A stretch of 64,000 nucleotides of DNA from Virgisporangium ochraceum (GTDB lineage: Bacteria; Actinomycetota; Actinomycetes; Mycobacteriales; Micromonosporaceae), in NCBI RefSeq assembly GCF_016863655.1, contig NZ_BOPH01000129.1, forward strand, positions 62,001 through 126,000. Direction: 5' to 3'. Within the stretch, counting starts at the first letter, position 1. Each line of letters starts with the position of its first letter. The translations under genes were made by a program, and so were the position numbers. Positions 15,869-25,076 of the stretch are shown here, one piece after another. The notes under the pieces are model-generated. The model searched no databases, was not told the DNA's origin, and was given only the letters and a program-made list of their open reading frames with translations.

Positions 15869-16837
15869 CTACTCGGCGGCCGGGTCCTGGTCCAGGAGGT
15901 ACAGCGGATCCTGGTCAGCGGTCGGCGGCCCGGGATCGAAGGTGCCCACCGCGCCCGCTACGCTCGGCAGGTCCGCCAGACCGACCCTGTCGGCTCCGCC
16001 GCCGACCACTGTCCACACCGGACCGGCCGGCCCGACGTCGGTGGCGTACCGCCGGTTGGCCGTGGCGACCGGCACCACGGGCGGCGCCGTCGACGCCAAC
16101 CGGGCCACGAGGTTCGCTTCCCGCGCCGGTGTCGGCAGCCAGAACAGCACCGGCCACGCGGGACCGCCGACGAGTCGCAGCCGCTCGTACGGGGCCACCT
16201 TGGCCGCCAGCACCGACTGCGTCTCGTTCCCGAGATCGGTCTCCAGGAAGAACGCGACCTGCCGGCCGGCGTCTCGCCATACGCCGTGTCCGTCGGGATG
16301 GACCCGCCGCCCGAACGCGGCCGCTGTGCGAGGCCCGGACCACCACCGGGCCAGCCGTGCGTCCGGCCGGCGGCGGGACAGGGCGATCAGGTCGACGAAG
16401 AACTGGTTGGTGGCATCGACATGCGCCAGGTGCGAGGTAGCCACGACCCGGTCCTGCATCTCCCGCACCGCTTTGGTGGTCGGTGGCCGTCCGCCGTCGC
16501 GAAGCGCGACGTAGCGGGCCGCCAGCAGCCCGGGCAGCCAGTGCGTCGGCAGACGGCGTCCTCGTCGGATCGGCACGAACCAGTCGACGAAGCCGAGCGT
16601 GCGTAGCGCAGCGAGCCGGTTGCGGCAGGTTCGGTCGGAGGTGAACAGGATCGCCGCGATCTGCGCCGTCGTCAGCGTGCGGTGCTCGTACAGCAGCGAT
16701 GCGATGACGAGGTCACGCGGCTCAAGCCGCCACGACACCGCCCGCAGTGACTCGGTGAGCCGGGCGCCGGACGTCACCGGCGGCCGGATCGAACCGCTCT
16801 CTTTACGCCTCCTCCCCGGTCGGGAGGTAGTCCCCAC
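15869..16837 (-). CDS. Replication-relaxation family protein
   Basis: A 322-residue protein. Residues 35-105 contain a winged helix (DLVIASLLYEHRTLTTAQIA, then FTSDRTCRNRLAALRTLGFV) followed by GRRLPTHWLPGLLAARYVAL, the layout of the replication-relaxation family (PF13814) found on actinobacterial plasmids and integrative elements. The middle (VATSHLAHVDATNQFFVDLI, then RQVAFFLETDLGNETQSVL) resembles the family's nuclease-like or substrate-binding sheet with an E-x-D. The role may be in DNA processing at transfer or replication initiation. It is followed after 115 bases by the coupling ATPase gene on its upstream side. Confidence 0.82.
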   Translation of the reverse strand: MGTTSRPGRRRKESGSIRPPVTSGARLTESLRAVSWRLEPRDLVIASLLYEHRTLTTAQIAAILFTSDRTCRNRLAALRTLGFVDWFVPIRRGRRLPTHWLPGLLAARYVALRDGGRPPTTKAVREMQDRVVATSHLAHVDATNQFFVDLIALSRRRPDARLARWWSGPRTAAAFGRRVHPDGHGVWRDAGRQVAFFLETDLGNETQSVLAAKVAPYERLRLVGGPAWPVLFWLPTPAREANLVARLASTAPPVVPVATANRRYATDVGPAGPVWTVVGGGADRVGLADLPSVAGAVGTFDPGPPTADQDPLYLLDQDPAAE

Positions 16838-16952
16838 AGGGATATTTCGGGGCGGGCTCGGATCGGTGACGTCGGCCTCCTACCTGTGCGTTCGCTTCGT
16901 TGAGCGTCGGTGGTTGCGGCACGGGGTCAGACCCGGGCCGGTGCCTACGGGT

Positions 16953-19358
16953 CTACCCGGGGTCATGCCCCTTACCGGATCGGCGTCTGGCGAGCTGTTC
17001 GATGCCGGTGGGCTGGTGCGGCCCTGTCCGGGTGACCGCTTGCCGCAGCGTCAGCGCCTCGCCCACGATCGGCAGGGGTGGCCGGGTGCGCATGGTGAAC
17101 GCGGCGGTCTGCCGTGATCCGACGACGAGACGAGCGGCAGCGGTGTACGCGTCCAGGTGCGCCAGGTCGTGCGCGTCCAGCTCGGGTTCTGTGTGGCGGG
17201 CCAGCTGGTTGGCGTCCTCGGGTGAGCACGCGAAGTAGAGCTTGTTGCGGGCGTTCGCCGACAGCGCCAGTTGGGTCTCGCGGGGCAGTTGGCTGAGGTT
17301 CTGGTGGGTCAGCACGAGGGACAGGTGGTACCCGCGGGCCTCGGCGAGCATGTCGGTGACGGAGCCGGCGAGGTTGAGCACGTTGTGGGCTTCGTCGATG
17401 TAGCAGACGGCGTCGCGGCGCTCCTTTTCGGGGGTGCGGGCGCGGGCGGTGGCGGCCTGCCACACGGAGGCGAAGACGAACGAGCCCATGAGCTTGGCGG
17501 TCTCCTCGCCGAGTTGGCCTTTGGGGAGGCGGGCGATGAGGATGCCGCCGTCGAGGATTCGGCCCATGTCGAAGCTCGACTTGGGCACGCCTAAGGTCTG
17601 GCGGACGAAGTCGCGCAGCAGGAACGCCCGCAGCCTTGCCAGGACCGGTCCGATGACCTGGGCCCGCAGTGGTGGGGGAGTGGACTCGTACCACTCCCAG
17701 AAGCCGCGCAGGCCTTCCGGGTCGTCGAGGTCGGCGGTGAACCGGGCCCGGAACTGCTTGTCGTTGAGCAGCGGCGGGACCAGCGTCAGCGTGGCGTTGG
17801 CCTTGCGCATCAACGTCAGGCACGCCACGCGGAGGACGTCGTCGATGCGGGGTCCCCAGTGCCGTTGGAAGATCTTGGAGAAGATCGCCACCACGTTGTC
17901 GACCACCAGATCGTGGTCGTGCCCGGCGAGCGGGTTCAGGGTGGCGCCGCCGGGCTGGTCCGGGTCGATCAGGACCACCTTGTCGGCCAGCTTCGCGGGG
18001 ATGCGGTCGAGGACGTCGAGGGCGAGGTCGCCTTTGGGGTCGATGAGGACGACACCGCGGCGGTTCTTGATGTCATCCATGATCATGTGGCAGAGCTGGG
18101 TGGACTTGCCGGATCCGGTCGACCCGAGGACGTGGATGTGTTGCCGGGCGTCGACGATCGGCACGGCGACGGCGTGGTCGCCGACCTCGGCCCGGCCGAG
18201 GACCTTGGTGCCGTGGCCACCGGTCGGTACGGCGACCGGTGCGGGGACGGCGCGGGCACGGGCCCGGTCGAGGCCGGGCACCGACAGGTCGACCGGGAGC
18301 CCGGCGACGACGGCGAGCTCGTCGACCGACAGCAGGAACCCGCGGGACAGCCGGCGTCCGGAGAGGACGGCTGCCGCGTGGCTCAAGGTGCGTCGCCGGA
18401 AGCGGTTGCGGCCGGTGTAGGTGCCGAAGGAGGACGCGATCGCGTGCGCGACGGTGGCCAGACGTCCCCCGGTGATGTCGGGCCCGCCGGACCGGTTGGT
18501 GGTGACGGCATATCGGATCGCGGTCTCCCAGTGGGGCCGCAGGCTCTTGTCGACAGCGGGTCGGGCGTCGCGGTCGCGGATCGGGTCCGCCGTCGGGGTA
18601 CGGCCACCGGTGGTGCGGACGCGGCGGGGAGGTCCCGGAGTGGCGAGTTCGGTGACGATCTCGGTGATGAGACTGAGAGCACCGCGCAGCAGTCCGGTCG
18701 GATCCAGGAGCCCGCCCGACGGTTGCCCTGTGCGTAGCCCGGCGGCGGCGCGGCGAAGCCTTGCCGACCGTCGTGGGGTGGCGGGTCGGGTGAGGATCTG
18801 CACGCAGGCGTGTTCGCCGGTGCGCAGGCCGCCGAGTGCGGCGACGAGCGCCCGGGTCGGGTCGGTCGGGTGGTCGACGGTCAGCGGATACCAGGCGGGG
18901 AGCGCGGGGTGGAGGGTTCCGCCGACCACGTGGGCCGTGTTCGGGACGGGCGGGGCCGCGTCGGTGACGGTGACGGCGGCGCCGGGCCAGGCCGCCCGCA
19001 CGGCCGCGGCGACCGGTGCGGCCGGAACGGTGCCGGGCAGCCAGACGACGATGGTCAGCTGCCGGCCGGTCCACCGGTATTCGACCGCGACGTGCGGCGT
19101 GCCCGACACGATCCGACGGCCCGGAGCGGGTGCGAGAAGTTCGCTCAGGTTGGTCCACCACGCCGCGGCGCCGGCCGGGTCGACCTGCGCCGGTGGCGTG
19201 ACCGTGATTTGTTGCGCGCCCTCGACGAGGCGTCGGTGGCGTCGGCTCCGTACGACCGATTGAACGGTGGCGCCGGCGACAACGGCGGTCACCGCGACGG
19301 CGGCAAACCAAGGCCGCCCGACGATCGCCCAGGCCAGGTGGTGAGCAAGCTCCAGCAC
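16953..19358 (-). CDS. TraD/TraG-like type IV coupling ATPase
   Basis: An 801-residue protein; GTG 19358 has GGAG six bases upstream. Residues 10-35 form a membrane segment. Walker A is GSTGSGKST at 412-420, Walker B the conserved AVCYIDEAHNVL, and VLTHQNLSQLP is the motif III/HerA-like segment. ATLNPLAGHDHDLVVDN and GVVLIDPKGDLALDVLDRIP are typical of actinobacterial DNA-transfer ATPases of the TraG/VirD4 superfamily. It would bring DNA to the mating channel. The upstream VirB4 gene ends 10 bases before it. Confidence 0.9.
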   Translation of the reverse strand: MLELAHHLAWAIVGRPWFAAVAVTAVVAGATVQSVVRSRRHRRLVEGAQQITVTPPAQVDPAGAAAWWTNLSELLAPAPGRRIVSGTPHVAVEYRWTGRQLTIVVWLPGTVPAAPVAAAVRAAWPGAAVTVTDAAPPVPNTAHVVGGTLHPALPAWYPLTVDHPTDPTRALVAALGGLRTGEHACVQILTRPATPRRSARLRRAAAGLRTGQPSGGLLDPTGLLRGALSLITEIVTELATPGPPRRVRTTGGRTPTADPIRDRDARPAVDKSLRPHWETAIRYAVTTNRSGGPDITGGRLATVAHAIASSFGTYTGRNRFRRRTLSHAAAVLSGRRLSRGFLLSVDELAVVAGLPVDLSVPGLDRARARAVPAPVAVPTGGHGTKVLGRAEVGDHAVAVPIVDARQHIHVLGSTGSGKSTQLCHMIMDDIKNRRGVVLIDPKGDLALDVLDRIPAKLADKVVLIDPDQPGGATLNPLAGHDHDLVVDNVVAIFSKIFQRHWGPRIDDVLRVACLTLMRKANATLTLVPPLLNDKQFRARFTADLDDPEGLRGFWEWYESTPPPLRAQVIGPVLARLRAFLLRDFVRQTLGVPKSSFDMGRILDGGILIARLPKGQLGEETAKLMGSFVFASVWQAATARARTPEKERRDAVCYIDEAHNVLNLAGSVTDMLAEARGYHLSLVLTHQNLSQLPRETQLALSANARNKLYFACSPEDANQLARHTEPELDAHDLAHLDAYTAAARLVVGSRQTAAFTMRTRPPLPIVGEALTLRQAVTRTGPHQPTGIEQLARRRSGKGHDPG

Positions 19359-19368
19359 AGGTGGCTCC

Positions 19369-21111
19369 TCAATCGGTGTCGGGGTCGAGGTCCGCGACCC
19401 CCGCCGCGAGGCCGTGTTCGCGGCCGGAGGCGACGGTCTGGAACGCCACCCGGTGCGATCCGGCGAGCAGGAGCGCCTCACCCCGGCCGGCGGCGAGGAG
19501 CATGCGGGCCTCGCCCGCGGTGAGGGCGAACGTGGCGGTGATCCGATCGATGGCCTGTGGTGCCTGGCGCATCAGGATCTGGGTGGCGGCGTTGGCGATG
19601 ACGGCCTGGCCGAGGTCGCTGCCGAGCAGGTCGGCGGCGTCCTGCGTGACGACCGCGACGCCGGCACGGCGTTTGCGAGCGGCTTTGGCCAGCCGGTACA
19701 GGAACTTGGCGCCTTCACCGTCCTTGAGCAGCGTCCACGCCTCGTCGACGACGACGAGCCGACGGACGTCGACATCGGCACGGTCGACGTCGCGCCAGAT
19801 CGCGTCGAGGGCCAGCAGCATCCCGGCGGCGCGGAGCTCGTCGGACAGTTGCCGGGTGGACCAGACGATCAGGTGCCCGGCCGGTGCGGCGCTGGTGGGT
19901 CCGTCGAACAGCTCGCGGAACGACCCGTCGACCCACGGCGAGAGCCGCACGGCGAGGTGTCGGGCGGCTTCGTCGTCGGTGGTGCCGAGGGTCGCGGCGA
20001 GGTCGCGGAGCAGTGGTGCCGGCCGGGTCCAGGTGGCGGGGTCGTTGCTGATCCCGGCGGCCGCGTAGGTGGCCGTGATCGCCTTGTCCAGGGCGGCCCG
20101 TTCGCCGGGCGGGGGCTGTTCGCCGAGGAGGACGGCGATGAGCGTGTGCAGGAACAGTGCCCGTCGGGTCAGGGCGTCGGGTCGGGTATCACCGGGTGGG
20201 ACGTCGAGCGGGTTGACCCGCACCCCGGGCGCGCCGAGTTGGATGGTGGTGCCGCCGACGGCGGCGCACAGGCGCAGGTACTCGTCTTCGGGGTCGATGA
20301 CCGCGACCTGGACGCTGTCGTAGAGGCTGCGCAGGACGTCGAGCTTGACGAGGTAGGACTTGCCGGCGCCGGAGCGGGCGAGGATGACGGAGTTGTGGTT
20401 GTCCTGCGCCCAGCGGTCCCACCACACGACCCCGGCCGTCGCGGTGTTCACCCCGTACAGCACCCCGCCGGCCGGGACGCCTTCGCCGGGCAGCGGCGCC
20501 GGCAGGTCGGCGCACGCGAGCGGAAAGGTGGTGGCGAGGGCGTCGGTGTCGAAGATGCGCCGCATCCGCAGCAGGTCCGCCCCAAACGGCAGGGTCGACA
20601 GCCACCCCGGGAGCTGCCGCCAGGTGACCGGTTGGGTGTCGAGCAGCACCGATGCGGCGGCCGCGCGGACGTCGGCGACCGCCTCGGCGAGGTGCTCTTC
20701 GGTGGGTGCGTGGACGCACAGGTAGTGCCCGACGCGGAACAGACGGGCGGCGCCGCGGGCGAGGCGGTCGGCGAGGTCGGCGGCGTCTTCGGCGGCGGCG
20801 TCGGTGGACGGGTCGTTGAGCCGGCCCTTGTCGGCGTCCAGCCGACGCACGGATTCCAGCCGGGCCCGCTGTTGGCGCAGCCGGGTCGTGGCGGTGGCTG
20901 CCGGGACGGGTTCGATGTGCTGGACGAAGTCGATCCGGCCGGGCAGTGACAGCAGCACGTCCGGCCAGCCGAGGCCGACCTCGGGTGGGTAGCCGGTGAT
21001 GGCGACGACGGCGGTCCAGCCGTCCCCGACCTTCAGAAAGCGCGGGGTGACCTCGACCGCAGCCGGCCCCACGACCTCGGCGAGCCCGGCGTCTGGGCGG
21101 CGATGCTTCAT
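19369..21111 (-). CDS. VirB4-like conjugation ATPase
   Basis: A 580-residue protein; ATG 21111 overlaps the PrgI-like gene stop (ATGA). Walker A is ARSGAGKSYL at 246-253 and Walker B RRLVVVDEAW near 430. VAVIDPEDEYLRLC and TQDAADLLGSDLGQAVIANA are hallmarks of VirB4/TrbE ATPases. Just before the Walker A lies YGVNTATAGVVWWDRWAQDN, the characteristic lead-in of actinobacterial VirB4 proteins. It powers the type IV secretion channel at the membrane's inner face. The N-terminal half is soluble. Confidence 0.92.
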   Translation of the reverse strand: MKHRRPDAGLAEVVGPAAVEVTPRFLKVGDGWTAVVAITGYPPEVGLGWPDVLLSLPGRIDFVQHIEPVPAATATTRLRQQRARLESVRRLDADKGRLNDPSTDAAAEDAADLADRLARGAARLFRVGHYLCVHAPTEEHLAEAVADVRAAAASVLLDTQPVTWRQLPGWLSTLPFGADLLRMRRIFDTDALATTFPLACADLPAPLPGEGVPAGGVLYGVNTATAGVVWWDRWAQDNHNSVILARSGAGKSYLVKLDVLRSLYDSVQVAVIDPEDEYLRLCAAVGGTTIQLGAPGVRVNPLDVPPGDTRPDALTRRALFLHTLIAVLLGEQPPPGERAALDKAITATYAAAGISNDPATWTRPAPLLRDLAATLGTTDDEAARHLAVRLSPWVDGSFRELFDGPTSAAPAGHLIVWSTRQLSDELRAAGMLLALDAIWRDVDRADVDVRRLVVVDEAWTLLKDGEGAKFLYRLAKAARKRRAGVAVVTQDAADLLGSDLGQAVIANAATQILMRQAPQAIDRITATFALTAGEARMLLAAGRGEALLLAGSHRVAFQTVASGREHGLAAGVADLDPDTD

Positions 21112-22037
21112 GACGACCTCGCTGCGGTGACCGGATCGTTCGGCGGCGTGCGGGGCCAACTGGCGTCGGTCGGTGCGAACGGGTCGACGGCGGCGGTCAC
21201 GACGGCGGTGGCGGTGGCGGCGTCGAGAACGGCCGACCGGCAGCCGACCGCCGTCAACGATGCCGCGGTGTGCTCGGCCCGCCGGACCGCCTCGCCACGC
21301 GCACCGGCGGGTGCGACGCAGGCCACGGTGACGGTGCGTCCCAACGGATCGCGGTGCTCGGCCAGTTCGTCGAGGAATGCGGCGTAGTCGAGGGCGGCAT
21401 CGGCCAGCGCCGGGTGTGGGAGTTCGTGGGCCGCGTCGGCGATGCGGGTGGCCTGGCTGGACAGATCGACCCGCTGGGTGGACACGACGACCTGGACCGG
21501 GCCGGTGAGGCTGTTCAGCCACCGCCCGTAGGCGCCGACGATCGCCGCCTGCTCCGGCCCGGTCCGCAGGTCCACGTTGACCGTCGTCGCGACGACCAGC
21601 GCCACCGAACCGGTGTCGGGCACGGCGATCGAGCCGTCGTCGTCGATCGCGGTGGCGGGCAGGCGCAGCACCGCCGGTAGTGGACGCCGCTCCGATACCG
21701 GTCCCCATCCGGACGGCTCGACCGGCTCGGTGGGTACCGCCAAGCGCGGTCGGCGTCGGTAGCGGACGGCGGCGAGTAGCCACGCGTCGAGCGGAAGCCC
21801 GTCGCGGCGGCCGAGTGCCAGCACCGCCGCGGCACCGGCCACCGGCACCAGCACGGCCGCGGTCACCGCGAGGGGTACGCGGTCGCCGATCGCCCGCCAC
21901 AGCAGGTACGCGATGGCGGCGGCCGCGGCGAGGATGGCGATCTGGCGGGCGGTCAGCCCCCACAGGATGCGGTCCGGGGCCTCGACATCGGCGGGCACGC
22001 GCGCCGTGCACGGCAGGTCGGTCATCGGTTCGGTCAT
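21108..22037 (-). CDS. PrgI/SCO6880-like conjugal membrane protein
   Basis: A 309-residue protein; ATG 22037 overlaps the TrbL-like stop (ATGA). Residues 15-75 match PrgI: VPADVEAPDRILWGLTARQI then two membrane segments (AILAAAAAIAYLLWR and VPLAVTAAVLVPVAGAAAVL) and RRDGLPLDAWLLAAVRYRRR. The C-terminal 180 residues are a cytoplasmic domain (VALVVATTVNVDLR, VQVVVSTQRVDLSSQATRI) like that of SCO6880-type transfer proteins. It likely links VirB4 to the membrane channel, consistent with the VirB4 gene next door. Confidence 0.88.
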   Translation of the reverse strand: MTEPMTDLPCTARVPADVEAPDRILWGLTARQIAILAAAAAIAYLLWRAIGDRVPLAVTAAVLVPVAGAAAVLALGRRDGLPLDAWLLAAVRYRRRPRLAVPTEPVEPSGWGPVSERRPLPAVLRLPATAIDDDGSIAVPDTGSVALVVATTVNVDLRTGPEQAAIVGAYGRWLNSLTGPVQVVVSTQRVDLSSQATRIADAAHELPHPALADAALDYAAFLDELAEHRDPLGRTVTVACVAPAGARGEAVRRAEHTAASLTAVGCRSAVLDAATATAVVTAAVDPFAPTDASWPRTPPNDPVTAARSS

Positions 22038-23314
22038 CGTGGCCTCCGGTGGTTGCGGTCGATGCCGGTGGTCGGCGGCCGGACGGGCCGGATCCGGGGC
22101 ATCGCGGTCGCCGGGGTCACCCCGGCCGGGATCGACGGTCGGGGTCCGCGCGGTGTGTTCGGCTGGACGCCGGCGGCGCGGATCGGTGGACGGGTCGACA
22201 CCGGCCTGGTGACCGGAGGTGGTGCCGGGCGGCGGGGCACGGTGCGTGTGTACAGGTCGACACCGGTGGCGAGTTCGTCCCTGGTGTACGGCCATACGGT
22301 GCGTCCGGTCGGCCAGGCGATGCCGACGCGGCCCTGTCCGGCGCCGCGCGGCGGCGGAAGCTGCGTCCCTGCGTTCGGAGCGCCGCGTGGCCGGGACATC
22401 CGGGCCGGCACCGGTGTGCGGCCGGTGGACGGGACGCGCACCAGCCCGGCCAGCCGCTGCACAGTCACCATGCGCAGGGCCATGCCGATGAGGTTGGTTC
22501 CGGCGCCGCCGTGGGTGACGTAGCGGCGGATCAGGGCCGGGATTCGGATGGTGGCCCACAGCAGGCAGATGACGATGAACAGGCGGACCGTGCCGGTCGG
22601 GTCGTTCGGTATGCCGAGGGCACCGGTGTCGGCGTTCGGGTCGAGGAAGATCGTCATCGTGGTCGACACGGCGAGGACCTGCAGCACCACCGTGGCCAGC
22701 GTGCCGAGCAGGGACCGCCACCACAGCCGGGCGGCGGGGTCGGTGAACGGGGTGGCATGGCAGGCCAGCGCTACCGGTGAGATCCCCACCAGGACGATGA
22801 GCAGCCCGACCCGGATCAGCCAGGTCGCCAGCAGCATCGCGGTGAGGACGGTGAGCATCGCGACGGCGATCAGGCCGAGGAGGGCGTTGGTCTGGTCGGT
22901 CAGTGCCGGCCCGACCAGGGTCCGCAGTTGGGCGATGGTCTCGTCGGTGTCGACGTCGCCGAAGGTCAGGGCTTCGGCGACGGCGTTGGCGGCCTCGATG
23001 AGGGCGCTGCAGATGGGGATGGCGAAGTTCGCGGCGATGAACCCGATCACCAGCCGGGGCGCGAGTTCGCCGAGGCTGTACCGGGTCTGCACCGTCCCGT
23101 AGCTCATCACCAGCACCCCGATGGTCAGGACGGCCACGATGAACGTCACGTTGACCACGCCCTGTGCGGTGGAGGCCATTGCCTCGACCTGCGCGATCGT
23201 GGTGACGTCGGGGGTGGTGAACGCGGATGCCGCTAGGTCCCAGAGCAGGCCGAGGATCGCGGCTAGCAGGGCGGTCAGGGCGGTGAGGATGCCTTCGAGG
23301 AAGCGGCCGGCCAT
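22034..23314 (-). CDS. TrbL/VirB6-like channel membrane protein
   Basis: A 426-residue protein with ATG 23314, one base after the pilin gene stop. Residues 1-270 hold about six to seven membrane segments, among them ALTALLAAILGLLWDLAASA, NVTFIVAVLTIGVLVMSYGT, LIAVAMLTVLTAMLLATWL and VGLLIVLVGISPVALACHAT. The last segment, with its S-P-V-A-L and following amphipathic region, is typical of actinobacterial TrbL-like proteins. The last 130 residues are Pro/Arg/Thr-rich and likely cytoplasmic. It would form the inner-membrane channel of the mating apparatus. Confidence 0.88.
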   Translation of the reverse strand: MAGRFLEGILTALTALLAAILGLLWDLAASAFTTPDVTTIAQVEAMASTAQGVVNVTFIVAVLTIGVLVMSYGTVQTRYSLGELAPRLVIGFIAANFAIPICSALIEAANAVAEALTFGDVDTDETIAQLRTLVGPALTDQTNALLGLIAVAMLTVLTAMLLATWLIRVGLLIVLVGISPVALACHATPFTDPAARLWWRSLLGTLATVVLQVLAVSTTMTIFLDPNADTGALGIPNDPTGTVRLFIVICLLWATIRIPALIRRYVTHGGAGTNLIGMALRMVTVQRLAGLVRVPSTGRTPVPARMSRPRGAPNAGTQLPPPRGAGQGRVGIAWPTGRTVWPYTRDELATGVDLYTRTVPRRPAPPPVTRPVSTRPPIRAAGVQPNTPRGPRPSIPAGVTPATAMPRIRPVRPPTTGIDRNHRRPR

Positions 23315-23315
23315 G

Positions 23316-23660
23316 TCAGGCGGTCCCGAGGATGTTCTTGAGGATGGTCAGGATGACCGGCGCGAGGAGCGCCAGTGCGTAGCCGATCCCGGCTGATTTC
23401 AGTGCTCCTTTGGCGCGTTCGACCTCGGACGGGTCGTCGCCGGCCATGAGGTAGCGGGCGCCGCCGATGGTCAGGAACAGGGTGGCGACCGCGGCGAGGA
23501 TGCCGGTGATCCACCCGGTCATGTTGTTGATCACCGTGGGGAGGTCGTTGACCGGTGGCGTCGACGGTTCCGGCTGAGCCACGGCGGCCGACACCGCACC
23601 GAGGACCATCAGTCCGGCGACGCCGGCGACGGTCACCAGGCGGGTTGCTGTTCTGTGCAT
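23316..23660 (-). CDS. Conjugal pilin-like protein (TrbC/VirB2 type)
   Basis: A 114-residue precursor. Residues 1-28 are a Sec signal ending AVA-Q. The mature part has two hydrophobic helices (WITGILAAVATLFLTIGGA and IGYALALLAPVILTILKNIL) separated by a polar loop with GDDPSEVERAKGALKSAG, exactly the TrbC/VirB2 pilin layout. It is the first gene of the channel block and lies directly upstream of the TrbL-like gene. TTGGG motifs at 23.79-23.83 kb sit upstream of it. Confidence 0.85.
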   Translation of the reverse strand: MHRTATRLVTVAGVAGLMVLGAVSAAVAQPEPSTPPVNDLPTVINNMTGWITGILAAVATLFLTIGGARYLMAGDDPSEVERAKGALKSAGIGYALALLAPVILTILKNILGTA

Positions 23661-23787
23661 GACTACTCACACCTCCGGCCCCGGGGGCGGGGCGGGTCGA
23701 CTGGGAGGCGTCGCCGCTGTGGCGACGTCGGGGAGACGCGAGCACGACCGCGGGTCTGCTCGGTTTCCTTGCTCACCAAGGGCTTCG

Positions 23788-23831
23788 GTTGGGCACCCAA
23801 CTCGGCCTCCGGAGGCGGGTCGGCACCCAAC
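23788..23831. promoter_or_regulatory. TTGGG palindrome upstream of the channel operon
   Basis: GTTGGGCACCCAAC at 23788-23801 is a 6+6 inverted repeat around CA, and a half-site CACCCAAC follows at 23824-23831. It lies between the pilin gene start and the next upstream gene's stop, where a promoter for the channel genes would be. The identical 14-mer occurs again at 25873-25886, which supports a shared regulator. Confidence 0.6.
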
Positions 23832-23850
23832 GGGGCCAACTGGCGACCGG

Positions 23851-24627
23851 TCAGGTGCCCGGGGCGGCGGCGAGGAGGCGGCCCCAGTCCAGTTCTCCGC
23901 CGCGGATGGCGTCGGTCAGGCGCCGTTCGGCGGCGTAGCGCCATGCGGTGGCGAGTTCGCGGGTGATGCCGAGCTTGTCCGCGACGGTCTGCAGGTCCAC
24001 CCGGTCCAGGCGGGTGGCCGAGATCAGCAGGCACTCGTCGGGGTCGATGACCGCGGCGGCGACGGCCCGGCTGAGGACCCAGTCGGGGTGGTCCCACGGA
24101 TGCTGCGGCGGCAGCGACCACGATCCGGCCACCCGGACGAGGTCGACGTCGCCGTCGGCCGCGTCGTCGTCCCGTCGGCTGTTCTTGACGCGGCGCGCAC
24201 CGGCGTCGATGAGCTTGCCCACGATGCGGGTCTGGGTCAGGTCGATGGTGCGCAACCGTTCGACGAACCCGACCAGCAGGTCGGCGTCCCGGTCGGCCGA
24301 GTCGCCGCGGCGGCCCCGGCTCAGCAGCCCGGCCATCGCCCGCAGCCCGGGCAGAGCGAGCCCGGCTGCGGCGACGACCCACGCCGACCCATCGCGCCGG
24401 GTCCGGGTGACGAGTTCGCGCCACACGGCGTCGCGGACCGGTCGTGGGGTGCTGTCGGCGATGAGGACCGCTTTCAGCTCGTCCAGCGGCAGGACTTGTG
24501 CGGGTAGGCCGGGGAACGGGCGGCAGTCGAACGCCAGGGGCGCCGGCGGGCACACGAGTAGATCGAACGCGCGTTGCACGGCATCCAGGGGAGTGGCCGG
24601 CCACACAATCTGCACGAGGGCCTCCAA
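23851..24627 (-). CDS. Conserved-looking element protein with C-terminal helix-turn-helix
   Basis: A 258-residue protein with ATG 24627. The last 60 residues carry a helix-turn-helix of sigma/LuxR style (DLQTVADKLGITRELATAWR then YAAERRLTDAIR). The N-terminal and middle parts (RDAVWRELVTRTRRDGSAWV, LPGLRAMAGLLSRGRRGDSA, ADLLVGFVERLRTIDLTQTR) form an all-helical core with a membrane-like stretch. This layout matches an unnamed protein common upstream of the pilin gene in actinobacterial conjugative elements. It could be the element's transcription regulator, but no biochemical role is known to me. Confidence 0.65.
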   Translation of the reverse strand: MEALVQIVWPATPLDAVQRAFDLLVCPPAPLAFDCRPFPGLPAQVLPLDELKAVLIADSTPRPVRDAVWRELVTRTRRDGSAWVVAAAGLALPGLRAMAGLLSRGRRGDSADRDADLLVGFVERLRTIDLTQTRIVGKLIDAGARRVKNSRRDDDAADGDVDLVRVAGSWSLPPQHPWDHPDWVLSRAVAAAVIDPDECLLISATRLDRVDLQTVADKLGITRELATAWRYAAERRLTDAIRGGELDWGRLLAAAPGT

Positions 24628-24694
24628 GGCTTCAGCGGGTGCGCCTGCCTATGGGTGCGGAAGGCGCGGGACCTGCCCATCTGCGCACGCGGAC

Positions 24695-24726
24695 CCAACC
24701 GGTTGGCCAACCCACCAACCGGTTGG
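24695..24726. promoter_or_regulatory. Two CCAACCGGTTGG palindromes
   Basis: The perfect 12-base palindrome CCAACCGGTTGG occurs at 24695-24706 and again at 24715-24726, centres 20 bases apart (about two helical turns), in the divergent gap between the leftward gene starting at 24627 and the rightward gene at 24787. Two palindromes on the same face of the helix are a typical operator arrangement. The half-site CCAAC is shared with the TTGGG motifs. Confidence 0.65.
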
Positions 24727-24786
24727 AATCGCGGTGACAGCCCCACGGCTCGCCGCGACGACGACCGGATGGGCCGGATGGATCGG

Positions 24787-25076
24787 ATGGAAATCAAGGA
24801 CCGGCAGCAGGGGTTGCGGCGGTTGCTGTGGGAGTGGGATCCGATCGGCTCGCCGAGTTGGCCCCCGACGACGAGTACGACCGCCTCGTGCTGCCGCTTC
24901 TGGGCCGGCTGTACCACGGCGCCGACCGGGCCGCGATCAGCGCCTACCTGAAGACCGAGGTCGGCGACCCGTCCGACCACGACATCGACGCGATCGCTGA
25001 CCGCCTCGTCACGTGGTGGGCGGCTGCCCGCACGGACGTCAGAGACGTCCGGCCCGACGCATCAGGTCCTGGATGA
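24787..25076 (+). pseudogene. Small conserved-type protein with a frame break at a C run
   Basis: ATG 24787 begins MEIKDRQQGLRRLLWEWDPI. The second half of the same protein, EYDRLVLPLLGRLYHGADRA then ISAYLKTEVG, lies in another frame. The switch falls near 24860 at five consecutive C residues. Adding one C would give ...WPPDDEYDRLV... and a continuous protein of about 96 residues with the W-E-W-D-P-I-G and D-E-Y-D signatures of a small family seen in actinobacteria. Its role is unknown. Mutation or a sequencing homopolymer error are equally possible. The 3' end overlaps the convergent kinase-like gene. Confidence 0.65.
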
